A stretch of DNA of 64,000 bases from Methylocystaceae bacterium (GTDB lineage: Bacteria; Pseudomonadota; Alphaproteobacteria; Rhodospirillales; Terasakiellaceae), in the NCBI GenBank assembly GCA_013373205.1, contig JABXIG010000015.1, positions 212,226-276,225 of the forward strand, read 5' to 3'. The notes beneath the pieces were generated by a model that was not told the DNA's origin, made no database searches, and saw nothing but the letters and a program-made list of their open reading frames with translations. This document shows, piece by piece, positions 55,839 through 63,750 of the stretch (its first letter is position 1; each line of letters opens with the position of its first letter). The translations under genes and the position numbers were made by a program.

Positions 55839-56591
55839 ATGAGCCAGCCAGAAGTGACCATGGTCCTGACCTGTTGTGGTCGTGTGGATCTATTACAGCA
55901 AACCATCGAAAGCTTTGAAAAATTCAACACCTATCCGATCAAACGCACCATCATCACTGAAGATTCATGTGACCCGGACGTTTATCAGCAGGTACGCGAC
56001 CTCTACGGTGACCGCTTTGAAATCTGGTGCAACGAAGAAAAAAAAGGCCAGATCAAATCCATCATTGATGCCTATGAAACCATCGAAACGGATTATGTCT
56101 TTCATTGCGAAGAAGACTGGCTCTTCTACAAAGAAGGCTTTATCGAAGAAGCTTTCGCAATTTTAAACAGCAACCCAAAGATCACCCAAGTCTGGCTACG
56201 CACCAAAGAAAATCTCAATAAGGACGAGAACTTCTTCACTTTTGGTGAGGTACAGGAAGTTGACGGTTATAAATTCAGAAAAGTCAGTCCGACCGAAACT
56301 TTTGAATGGGGGTCTTTCTCCTTCAACCCCGGTTTGAAACGCATGAAAGATTATTATGATCTGGGCAAGTTTGATGGTTGTCTTAGCGAGATGGACGTCA
56401 ACATCCGCTATAAAGAAGCTGGCTTTTACTGCGTGATTTCAGAAACACCGGGCGTGGAACATTTGGGCGAAGAACGCCGCCTGGGCGATCCCACCCGCGT
56501 CTGGTCCAAACGACGTAAACCTAATAAACCTAAAGGGCTAAAACGCCTGTTGGGGCATTTCAAAAACCTGTTTACGACCGGGAAATGGTAA
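55839..56591 (+). CDS. Putative glycosyltransferase (GT-A-like)
   Basis: 250 residues beginning MSQPEVTMVLTCCGRVDLLQ. The GT-A style segments are RTIITEDSC, the acidic FHCEEDWLFY in place of the usual DxD, and a C-terminal basic stretch (SKRRKPNKPKGLKRLLGHFK). The overall layout resembles glycosyltransferases of the family-2 clan that work on polysaccharides. It is 47 bases from the preceding glycosyltransferase and on the same strand, so the three genes 53471-56591 are probably one transcript. Confidence 0.75.
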   Translation: MSQPEVTMVLTCCGRVDLLQQTIESFEKFNTYPIKRTIITEDSCDPDVYQQVRDLYGDRFEIWCNEEKKGQIKSIIDAYETIETDYVFHCEEDWLFYKEGFIEEAFAILNSNPKITQVWLRTKENLNKDENFFTFGEVQEVDGYKFRKVSPTETFEWGSFSFNPGLKRMKDYYDLGKFDGCLSEMDVNIRYKEAGFYCVISETPGVEHLGEERRLGDPTRVWSKRRKPNKPKGLKRLLGHFKNLFTTGKW

Positions 56592-56592
56592 T

Positions 56593-57678
56593 TTACCTAA
56601 AGGTGCGCACACAATTGCGCCCTTCTGCCTTGGCTTGATATAATGCCTCATCAGCCATTTTAAAAGCTTGCTCAAAGGGTTGGCCGATTTGAAATATTGC
56701 CACCCCATAACTTGCCGTCACATTTTTTAAAGTATCGCTGGTGTCTTCATCTAAATGGCTGCGCAAACGTTCGGCCAGCGTTTCGGCTTGTGTCATGTCC
56801 AAGTCCGGTGCGATGACCAGAAATTCTTCGCCGCCCCAACGCGCTAATCTATCGCTCTGACGCAAATGATGTTGTGTCGCCTCTGCCAACGCAACAAGCG
56901 TTTCATCCCCTTTGTCATGACCTTCGCTGTCATTGATACGTTTGAAATGATCCACATCTATCAAGACCAAGGCGCAACGGTGATTTTTATACCTTGCATT
57001 ATTTTCCAGTTCTTTGATCACGTTCAACAGACCACGTCGATTTAAAACCCCGGTCAAGGCATCCTGCAAAGCAACTTTTGCCATGGTGTTCGCGTGTCCC
57101 TGAACCGTATTTGCATGATCCTTGATCAAGGATACCCCCCATAAACATACGATATAGACGGGGTTTGAAATCAAGGCAACAATGGCGGTTGCATTAACTT
57201 CTCCGGCGCGTGATGACGCACCACTAAAGAGAAATTGAACTTCTGGAAGAGCTAAAGCCAAATAAAAGACAATAGAAGTCATAATCGCAGGTCGGGTATC
57301 AAAGAAGACGAAACAAGCGATGAAAATCAGGATATACCACTGGACAATTCTGGCTTGTTGATAAGACAGTTGATCCAAGCTAGCCGTATCCGCAGAGATG
57401 AAAAACAGCCAATGGGCAATGACGAAATAACACGCAAGCACAGAGACACATATTATCTCAACCAGACTTCGACAATCCGGACGGATAAAAAGAAAAAGCG
57501 TCAATAACGTATAAAAAAAGATTAAAAAGGGCAGCGCGTATTGATCAAACCCACCAATCACCCCTGCTTGAGTTTCCGTCAGCCAAAAACCGACCAAGGC
57601 ACAGGTCCCAACAACAAGAAGTACCTTTAAGACACGTAACTTCAGCAGTTCAACGGTTTGAATTTGTGATGAATCCAC
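56593..57678 (-). CDS. Membrane-bound GGDEF diguanylate cyclase
   Basis: 361 residues. About six membrane helices in the first 190 residues (for example KVLLVVGTCALVGFWLTE and IQWYILIFIACFVFF-like segments) and a C-terminal GGDEF domain with DALTGVLNRRGLLNVI, DVDHFKRINDSEGHDKGDE and RWGGEEFLV (active site GGEEF about residues 279-283). An RxxD I-site (RQSD) sits five residues before it, so product feedback inhibition is expected. It makes c-di-GMP from GTP. It lies close to an EAL protein that would remove c-di-GMP. Confidence 0.93.
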   Translation of the reverse strand: MDSSQIQTVELLKLRVLKVLLVVGTCALVGFWLTETQAGVIGGFDQYALPFLIFFYTLLTLFLFIRPDCRSLVEIICVSVLACYFVIAHWLFFISADTASLDQLSYQQARIVQWYILIFIACFVFFDTRPAIMTSIVFYLALALPEVQFLFSGASSRAGEVNATAIVALISNPVYIVCLWGVSLIKDHANTVQGHANTMAKVALQDALTGVLNRRGLLNVIKELENNARYKNHRCALVLIDVDHFKRINDSEGHDKGDETLVALAEATQHHLRQSDRLARWGGEEFLVIAPDLDMTQAETLAERLRSHLDEDTSDTLKNVTASYGVAIFQIGQPFEQAFKMADEALYQAKAEGRNCVRTFR

Positions 57679-57763
57679 GGGCCTTACAGTGCGATAAAAA
57701 GAGGGACGATTGTTTAAGTCAGGTGAATATATTCACGCCCATAGACTTTTTTCAATCATGAAA

Positions 57764-58420
57764 TCATAAAAGTGACTTCAAAAATCCCACAAGATCATCT
57801 GTTTTATGATGGACATAATCTTCGTCTGACCCCATGCGTGCCCAGTCGGTATCTGTTTCGACCCACAGGCATTTCATGCCTAAATCAGCCGCAGGTTTGA
57901 GATTGCGTGCCATATCTTCGACCATAATCGCCTGCTTGGGATCAATATCAAATTTTTCTAGGAACTGGTCATATATTTTAGGATCCGGCTTCGGGCGATA
58001 ATCAGCATCACATATATCAAAGATACCTGCAAAATAGGCCTCAATCCCTAAACGATCCATGACCCGTTCAGCATGTCCGGCAGAAGCGTTGGTGAAAATA
58101 TATTTTTTCCCCGGCAAATCAGCCAGCACGTCTGCCAAGGCAGGTGACGGATCAATTGGGCTGATGTCGATATCATGAACATAATCCAAATAAGGCTTTG
58201 GATCGAGGTTATGATGGGTCATCAAGCCACGCAAAGTCGTGCCATGATCGCGAAAATATTTTTTTTGCAACTTTCGCGCTTCATCCCCATCCAAATCCAG
58301 TAGATTGGATATAAATTCACGCATGCGCACATCCACTTGTGAAAACAGATTACTGTTCGCAGGATACAACGTGTTATCCAGATCAAAAACCCATGATTGA
58401 ATGTGATTCAAAGCTCTCAT
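57764..58420 (-). CDS. HAD-family pyrimidine 5'-nucleotidase-like hydrolase
   Basis: 218 residues. HAD motif I is FDLDNTLYP (Asp13 nucleophile, Asp15), motif II IFTNASAGHAERVM, motif IV VEDMARNLKPA. The helical cap and the RPKPDPKIYDQF segment fit the pyrimidine-nucleotidase group (Sdt1/YjjG-like), common in alphaproteobacteria. Probable role: dephosphorylation of nucleoside monophosphates or detoxification of modified ones. Its start is divergent from the EAL gene, with a palindromic stretch in between (58445-58471). Confidence 0.88.
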   Translation of the reverse strand: MRALNHIQSWVFDLDNTLYPANSNLFSQVDVRMREFISNLLDLDGDEARKLQKKYFRDHGTTLRGLMTHHNLDPKPYLDYVHDIDISPIDPSPALADVLADLPGKKYIFTNASAGHAERVMDRLGIEAYFAGIFDICDADYRPKPDPKIYDQFLEKFDIDPKQAIMVEDMARNLKPAADLGMKCLWVETDTDWARMGSDEDYVHHKTDDLVGFLKSLL

Positions 58421-58508
58421 CTGTCTAATTTTCCATTTTTATACTGGTATTGATATAGCTTTACTATACCATATGCGCCAGGGATAAAATAAAAAGGGTA
58501 ATAACGAA

Positions 58509-60215
58509 ATGACCACAGAGCAGGATCTAAAAGCAGAAAGAGACCGTTTTGTCGCTTTTACTTTTTGCTGGAGTGATATTGTGGTTGAATTAGATCATGA
58601 CTATAACATGGTCTTTATCGCCGGTGCGATTGCTGCGGTGACCGGAAAATCTGAAAAAGAGCTGATCGGCAAACCCATCACCAACATTGTGGCCGAAGAA
58701 GACCATATGCTTTTCTTACAGGTCAGTTCCAGCGTCACAGAGAATAATCGTATTGAATCGGTCTCCATTAAAATGGCCGGGCGCAAAGGCCCTACTCCGC
58801 CCATTGAAATGATGGGCTACCGTGTTAAAGACCTGCGCGATCATCTGTTTATCGGGTTGCGTCTGGGCAATAACTTTGGACGCAGTACCAAGCAAAAGAA
58901 AGATGAAGTCAGCGGTCTTCTGGATGACAAGTCATTCATTGATGCCGCACAATCGCGTATTAAACAACAAGCCATGGTCGGTGAAACGGTCGAGATGACC
59001 ATGCTGGATATGGATCAACTCCAGGAACTTGCTAATTCACTAGGTAATGATGATGCAGGACACCTGATGAATTCAGTTGGCGCGTACTTGAGATCTTCCT
59101 CCATCGGAGGGGACACGGCGGGTCGTATCAGCGATAATAAATATAGCCTTGTCCATAAAAGTGGTTTGGATGTGGACAAGCTGCAAAACCAGATATCTGA
59201 AATGGCCTCAACAGCCAGTGGCGGCAAGGTAAACCTGGATGTCAAATGCGCGACCATGCAGGTCGATAGCGAAAATATATCGGACGAAGATTTGGCAAAT
59301 GGGCTGGCTTATACCATCAACCAGTTTAAAAACGCCCGTGGTGCTGATTTCACCACTGGTGCCCTGACACAGAATATGAGCTCCCTAGTCAGTGAAGCTC
59401 AGAATAAAATTGCGACATTCAAAACGGTTGTGAAAGAACGCGAATTCTTTATTGCTTTTCAGCCCATTATCGGCACCCGTGATGGCAAAATTCATCATTA
59501 TGAGTGCCTTGCCCGTTTTCGCGGCGAACATGCCGGTAAATCACCTTATGAATATATCGTCTTTGCCGAAGAAACCGGACTGATCCCTGAATTTGATCTC
59601 GCCATGGTTCAAATGGCCCTGCAATGGCTGGCTCAACAACCCAAAAATAAACAGATCCATGTCGCGGTAAATGTATCGGGCTATTCAGTCGGTGACAGCG
59701 GATACGTCAATAAACTGATTATGTTACTGCGAGAAAATGAATGGGCCGCCGAAAGTCTAATGTTTGAAATCACCGAGAGTGCGCGGCTGGAAAGCCTTGA
59801 TGAAGCCAACGTCTTTATCCAGACTCTGCGTCAGATGGGATATAAAGTCTGTCTGGACGATTTCGGTGCCGGGGCAGCGAGCTTCCAATATCTTTCCACA
59901 CTAGAGGTCGATATTGTTAAGCTGGATGGATCAGCTGTACGCAATGCCTTGAAAGCCCCCAAGGGACGTTCTTTCCTGATTGCACTTGGCAACTTGTGCC
60001 GTGACCTTAAGGTTCAGACGATAGCAGAACAAATCGATGACCCACGCGGCCTTACTTTTGTCCGCGATTGCGGCATTGGCTATGTGCAAGGTTATCTTTT
60101 TGGAAAACCATCTCCTAATGTTCGGGATTTTGACCCCTTACCGAAGTCTGAACTTTTCTCCAAAAAAGCCATGTCCAACAATGCCGCAACAATGGAAGTC
60201 TTAACGCGGATCTAA
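58509..60215 (+). CDS. PAS-degenerate GGDEF-EAL c-di-GMP phosphodiesterase
   Basis: 568 residues. A PAS-like sensory domain comes first (DIVVELDHDYNMVFIAGAI and SEKELIGKPI, about residues 18-110). A central GGDEF-like domain (about 150-280) has lost its active site (RISDNKYSLVHKS replaces GGDEF). The C-terminal EAL domain begins HYECLARFRGE (ECL in place of EAL, about residue 331); the Asn of HVAVNVSGY, Glu of FEITESARL, the Asp pair of LDDFGAGAAS (about residue 450), Lys in VKLDGS and Gln in VQGYLFGKP are kept, so phosphodiesterase activity is likely. No membrane segment. Confidence 0.9.
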   Translation: MTTEQDLKAERDRFVAFTFCWSDIVVELDHDYNMVFIAGAIAAVTGKSEKELIGKPITNIVAEEDHMLFLQVSSSVTENNRIESVSIKMAGRKGPTPPIEMMGYRVKDLRDHLFIGLRLGNNFGRSTKQKKDEVSGLLDDKSFIDAAQSRIKQQAMVGETVEMTMLDMDQLQELANSLGNDDAGHLMNSVGAYLRSSSIGGDTAGRISDNKYSLVHKSGLDVDKLQNQISEMASTASGGKVNLDVKCATMQVDSENISDEDLANGLAYTINQFKNARGADFTTGALTQNMSSLVSEAQNKIATFKTVVKEREFFIAFQPIIGTRDGKIHHYECLARFRGEHAGKSPYEYIVFAEETGLIPEFDLAMVQMALQWLAQQPKNKQIHVAVNVSGYSVGDSGYVNKLIMLLRENEWAAESLMFEITESARLESLDEANVFIQTLRQMGYKVCLDDFGAGAASFQYLSTLEVDIVKLDGSAVRNALKAPKGRSFLIALGNLCRDLKVQTIAEQIDDPRGLTFVRDCGIGYVQGYLFGKPSPNVRDFDPLPKSELFSKKAMSNNAATMEVLTRI

Positions 60216-60219
60216 AAGA

Positions 60220-60573
60220 TTACTTGCCGTATTTTTCAACAAACTGGTCGTAGGCTTCTAACGTCTGCGCCCCGTAAATCATAGATGGACCCCCACCCAT
60301 ATAAACGGCCATCCCAACAGTTTCGGCAATTTCTTCGCGCGTGGCACCAAATCTCAAGGCGGCCTTGACGTGAAAGGCGATACAGCCGTCACAACGCGTC
60401 GTAATAGCAATGGCAATCGCAAGCAATTCTTTGGCTTTTGGATCCAGCACGCTGTCAGCACTGGCAGTTGATGCCAATTGGGAAAAAGCCGCCATGGTAT
60501 CGGGAATTGCACCGCGCAGGGTTTTAATGGCACCTGTCAGGTCTTTAGCGATATCAGGATAGTTTTTGCTCAC
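60220..60573 (-). CDS. Carboxymuconolactone decarboxylase family protein, AhpD-like
   Basis: 117 residues from a GTG at 60573 with GGAG upstream. The signature RCDGCIAFHVKAALRFGATR has Cys61 and Cys64 in a CxxC and His68, the redox site of AhpD-type alkylhydroperoxidases; length and helical content fit. A peroxidase or disulfide reductase role is likely, a decarboxylase role less so. A palindrome rich in TTAGAATATTCTAA (60601-60614) lies upstream and may be an operator. Confidence 0.88.
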   Translation of the reverse strand: MSKNYPDIAKDLTGAIKTLRGAIPDTMAAFSQLASTASADSVLDPKAKELLAIAIAITTRCDGCIAFHVKAALRFGATREEIAETVGMAVYMGGGPSMIYGAQTLEAYDQFVEKYGK

Positions 60574-60599
60574 GAGTTTATCTCCACATAATCATCATA

Positions 60600-60622
60600 T
60601 TTAGAATATTCTAATATTCTAA
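60600..60622. promoter_or_regulatory. ArsR/BigR-like palindromic operator candidate
   Basis: TTAGAATATTCTAA (60601-60614) is a perfect 14-base palindrome, and TATTCTAA is repeated (60615-60622) so the two overlap. Sites of this composition bind ArsR-type sulfur or oxidant repressors such as BigR. It lies 28 bases upstream of the AhpD-like start codon, overlapping where its promoter should be. Confidence 0.45.
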
Positions 60623-60660
60623 GATGGCTAGAAAATCAAGGGTTCTTTTCTGAAGTAAAA

Positions 60661-61701
60661 TTAACGCATAAAAATACGTGCTTCGGATTTATAAATCCCC
60701 CCACTGTTTTCCCCATCGGTTTGTCGTAACAATTTTATTTCACCGCGATACAGCCCTTCCTCCCAGTTATAGCTGGGTCGGCGCATCCCCGCATGCAGGG
60801 CTACATGGGCCTGATCTTTTTCGATTTCAGAGGTATAGCTGAAAATTTCTTCCCCTTCCGGATCATTGATCGCAAAGGTCACTTGATCACCTTTTTTAAC
60901 ATGTAAAATCCGTGCCCAAAGCAGCAATTGCGGGGCGCGTATGGACAGGGTTTCATCATCATAAAGACCAGCCGCAATCCCACTTGTTTTTGGCCGTGTT
61001 GCGGCAAAGCCTGTATCTATAATACTTACGGCTTGATAGTCCAGCTTGGTCAACACCTCATCCTGCCACAAGGGTTTTTCACCTTGTTCACACAGGTCAT
61101 TGCGCGCCACACCGACAAACGGGTCCACAATCGCACCACGGCGTTTTTGCGAGGATGGGTCAATATATTCGACCTGAAAATGCAAATGCGGATAAATCGT
61201 CAGGCCTGAATTACCAACCATCCCTAACATATCCCCGGTTTTAACCTTATCGCCCTTTTTGACCTTCACACTATTGCGTTTCATGTGGCAATACATGGTC
61301 ACCCAGCCATTCTCATGACGAATGCGCACCCCATTGCCACATTCTTTGCGCCTGATCAGTTCGCGATCGCGCGTACGATAATCAATATCCTTCATGTCTT
61401 TGCGCACACCCAGCACAACACCGTCAGCAGCCGCATTCACAACCACGCCCGCCTGCATGTCCTTTGCATTACGAATCATAAAATCCGTGCCCTTATGCGC
61501 ATTATAGGTCTGCTTGTTGCAACTATAGTCTTGTGCATTGTCCGTTGCATCATGATCCACATAATTCATGATCCAGCAGTTCCAGCCCAGCTCACATTCA
61601 ATGGGCAGGGCGAACTTGGGCGCAGGCTGAATGTCTTGGGCTAGAACAGGGCTGGCACAAACAAAACAGGTCAATAAAATCAGGTTTTTCAATCTCATCA
61701 T
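60661..61701 (-). CDS. M23 family peptidase (peptidoglycan endopeptidase type)
   Basis: About 346 residues from an ATG at 61701, followed by a signal peptide (LKNLILLTCFVCASPVLAQ). The LytM-type M23 domain is recognised by NAHKGTDFMIRN (metal His/Asp), ADGVVLGVRKDM, VTMYCHMKRNSVKV and HLHFQVEY (HxH, about residue 180). Several cysteines suggest disulfides. Such enzymes cut peptide cross-links in the cell wall or act as non-catalytic activators; here the key residues look intact. The C-terminal half is a beta-rich domain I do not recognise. Confidence 0.85.
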   Translation of the reverse strand: MMRLKNLILLTCFVCASPVLAQDIQPAPKFALPIECELGWNCWIMNYVDHDATDNAQDYSCNKQTYNAHKGTDFMIRNAKDMQAGVVVNAAADGVVLGVRKDMKDIDYRTRDRELIRRKECGNGVRIRHENGWVTMYCHMKRNSVKVKKGDKVKTGDMLGMVGNSGLTIYPHLHFQVEYIDPSSQKRRGAIVDPFVGVARNDLCEQGEKPLWQDEVLTKLDYQAVSIIDTGFAATRPKTSGIAAGLYDDETLSIRAPQLLLWARILHVKKGDQVTFAINDPEGEEIFSYTSEIEKDQAHVALHAGMRRPSYNWEEGLYRGEIKLLRQTDGENSGGIYKSEARIFMR

Positions 61702-61822
61702 CACCCGCGCATTATGAAACATTCTTGAAGAATAAGAAAAGGGTGAATTTTGCCTTTGCCGGATTTTTCTTTTTATGGTTATAGTGCAGCGCAATAGTTA
61801 CAAAAGATAAGGAAACGAGACC

Positions 61823-62251
61823 ATGGAAGAGCTCTACGGCTACACCTATGAAGAAATCGACGAAGGCATGACCGATGTCTTCTCCAAAACCGTCACAGAA
61901 GCCGACATCATGGCTTTTGCCGGCGTTTCCGGCGATACCAACCCGGTCCACTTGAACGAAGAATTTGCCGCAGGCACCATGTTTAAAACCCGCATTGCCC
62001 ATGGTATGCTCAGCGCCGGTTTCATTTCCACTGTCTTTGGGACCAAATTACCGGGTCCGGGCTGTATCTACATTGCCCAAAACCTGAAATTCAAAGCACC
62101 GGTCAAAATTGGTGATACTGTGGTTGCCCGCGTAACCGCCGTTGAAAAAGATGATGCAAAGAAATTTATCAAATTTGAAACCGTCTGCACCGTTGGTGAC
62201 ACCAAGGTCATCACAGGTGATGCGACCATCATGGTCCCATCCAAAGGATAA
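61823..62251 (+). CDS. MaoC-like (R)-specific enoyl-CoA hydratase
   Basis: 142 residues, the length of PhaJ. The catalytic segment FAGVSGDTNPVHLNEEFA has the Asp38-His43 pair, five residues apart as in PhaJ. It hydrates trans-2-enoyl-CoA to (R)-3-hydroxyacyl-CoA, linking fatty-acid oxidation to polyhydroxyalkanoate synthesis in many bacteria, although no PHA synthase gene is in the window. AAGGA RBS, followed by a strong terminator. Confidence 0.9.
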   Translation: MEELYGYTYEEIDEGMTDVFSKTVTEADIMAFAGVSGDTNPVHLNEEFAAGTMFKTRIAHGMLSAGFISTVFGTKLPGPGCIYIAQNLKFKAPVKIGDTVVARVTAVEKDDAKKFIKFETVCTVGDTKVITGDATIMVPSKG

Positions 62252-62259
62252 AATAGAAC

Positions 62260-62297
62260 ATAAAGCCCGCTTTTAATAAAAGCCGGGCTTTATTTTT
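62260..62297. terminator. Terminator between the MaoC gene and a convergent gene
   Basis: ATAAAGCCCG (62260-62269) pairs with CGGGCTTTAT (62284-62293), with an inner GCTTTT / AAAAGC stem and a T-run. Confidence 0.9.
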
Positions 62298-62304
62298 CAC
62301 CCCA

Positions 62305-62694
62305 TCAGACCGGTAGGGCTTGTGCCATAAATAATCCCTTATGACGCATCATCGCTGTAAATGCTTTCCACACCGACTTGGAAATTTTTTCTTCTGATGT
62401 GACACGATGTTCATGGATCAACTCTGCCATTTCCGCACACATCCGCCCTTCACAACGCGCCATACAGCCCAAAATAATCAAATCGTGTTGCTGGTGACCT
62501 AAAAGCGCACCGCGTTGACCTTTTACCTTTTCATAAATATGTTCGACAGCCTGTTTTTCGCTGTCACTCATGTGACAGGTCTCATCCAGCACCTTCAACA
62601 TCATTGCCGTACTGCAATCCACATAACCAGGTTTCAATTTCAAATTCATATCCTTCAAAGCCAACATAACACCATCCTTTTTTGATTTTGTCAT
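62305..62694 (-). CDS. Uncharacterised small protein next to the insertion sequence
   Basis: 129 residues, mostly helical, no family recognised. It has scattered Cys and His (DCSTAM, LDETCHMSD, GCMARCEGRMC) that could bind a metal. Codon use is similar to its neighbours. It is convergent with the MaoC gene, and its promoter region borders the insertion sequence (62802 onwards), so the element could have altered its expression. It reads as a real gene by length and coding pattern, but I cannot assign a function. Confidence 0.55.
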   Translation of the reverse strand: MTKSKKDGVMLALKDMNLKLKPGYVDCSTAMMLKVLDETCHMSDSEKQAVEHIYEKVKGQRGALLGHQQHDLIILGCMARCEGRMCAEMAELIHEHRVTSEEKISKSVWKAFTAMMRHKGLFMAQALPV

Positions 62695-62903
62695 AAAACC
62701 AACAATCGCTAACGATTCTTGTTCTTATTTCTATCAAAGCAAAATTCGGACCAATTTATTGCGCAAAGAGTTTATAAACACTGTTATATGAGAGTAAGGG
62801 ATGACGTGCCCCACTTTGGTGGTCCAACCGTTATGTTAGTTTCTGGCGGTCTTGAACTTGCCCCTATCTTTGGACCATCGGGCGTAAGAAAATCCCGGTG
62901 TTT

Positions 62904-62935
62904 TGCCTCAAGGGAGGCATGCCTCCCTTGAGGCA
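62904..62935. repeat. Perfect 32-base palindrome at the end of the transposase gene
   Basis: TGCCTCAAGGGAGGCA (62904-62919) is directly followed by its reverse complement (62920-62935), a 16-base-pair perfect hairpin with no spacer. The orfB stop codon lies inside it (62908-62910). It may stop transcription into or out of the element. Confidence 0.8.
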
Positions 62936-63750
62936 TTTATCAGCTCAATCGGGGCTTTGTTGCCGATTGAGCTATGTGGACGAACTTCATTATATTCATG
63001 ACGCCACATCTCACATTTAGATCGTGCCTCATTTAGGCTTAAAAACCAAGAGACATTTAAACATTCCATCCTGAAGCTTCCGTTAAACGATTCAATAAAG
63101 GCGTTGTCAGTTGGTTTGCCAGGGCGGCTAAAGTCAAGCGTAACACTATTTAAATAAGCCCACAGGTCCAAATCCTTGCTGATGAACTCGGGCCCATTAT
63201 CCACACGAATGACCTTGGGCTTTCCATATTTCTTCGTAACTCTTTCCAATGTCGCAACCACATCAATGCCGTAATAACGAATGCGCACATCAATTGCAGG
63301 ACAAAATCGGCTATAGGCATCAACAATTGTTAGAATACGCAGACGACGACCATCGAATATCTGATCCGATACGAAGTCCATTGCCCAAACATCGTTTGCT
63401 TTCTTTGGTGATGATCGGTCTTCACGTAATTTTGCAGAAACTTTCCGTTTGGGAGGTTTGTTCCGTAAAACAAGACCTTCTTCCTTGTAAAGTCGGTAAA
63501 CGCGTTTCGGATTAACCTCCCAGCCTTCACGCTTCAAAAGCACATGTATACGGCGATAGCCATAGCGTACACGTGTCTCGGCTATTTCCTTGATCCGTTG
63601 TCGAAGAACAGCCTGATCGTCGCGCCTGACCTTGTAATGGTAACTTGATCGACCTGCCTGAATAACCGAGCATGCCCGGCGAATACTGACCTCCCAGACA
63701 ATGCGAAGGTGATCAACAATTTGACAACGACGAGCAGGCGTTACAGCTTT
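62908..63750 (-). CDS. IS3-family transposase OrfB (DDE)
   Basis: About 280 residues in the frame -1 relative to orfA, open from 63777 and probably made as an OrfAB fusion. The catalytic acidic triad is visible: Asp in VWAMDFVSDQIFDGRR, Asp in IRVDNGPEFISKDLD and Glu in DNAFIESFNGSFRMECL, with downstream Arg. The HHEK-like N-terminal helices (RQRIKEIAETRVRYGYRRIH) are also standard for IS3 OrfB. The C-terminus ends in the palindrome. Confidence 0.9.
   Translation of the reverse strand, partial: KAVTPARRCQIVDHLRIVWEVSIRRACSVIQAGRSSYHYKVRRDDQAVLRQRIKEIAETRVRYGYRRIHVLLKREGWEVNPKRVYRLYKEEGLVLRNKPPKRKVSAKLREDRSSPKKANDVWAMDFVSDQIFDGRRLRILTIVDAYSRFCPAIDVRIRYYGIDVVATLERVTKKYGKPKVIRVDNGPEFISKDLDLWAYLNSVTLDFSRPGKPTDNAFIESFNGSFRMECLNVSWFLSLNEARSKCEMWRHEYNEVRPHSSIGNKAPIELINASREACLP

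Noticed and set aside
62719..62931. 70-codon plus-strand frame at the IS boundary
   Set aside because: It crosses the IS terminal repeats and palindrome and shows no coding pattern.
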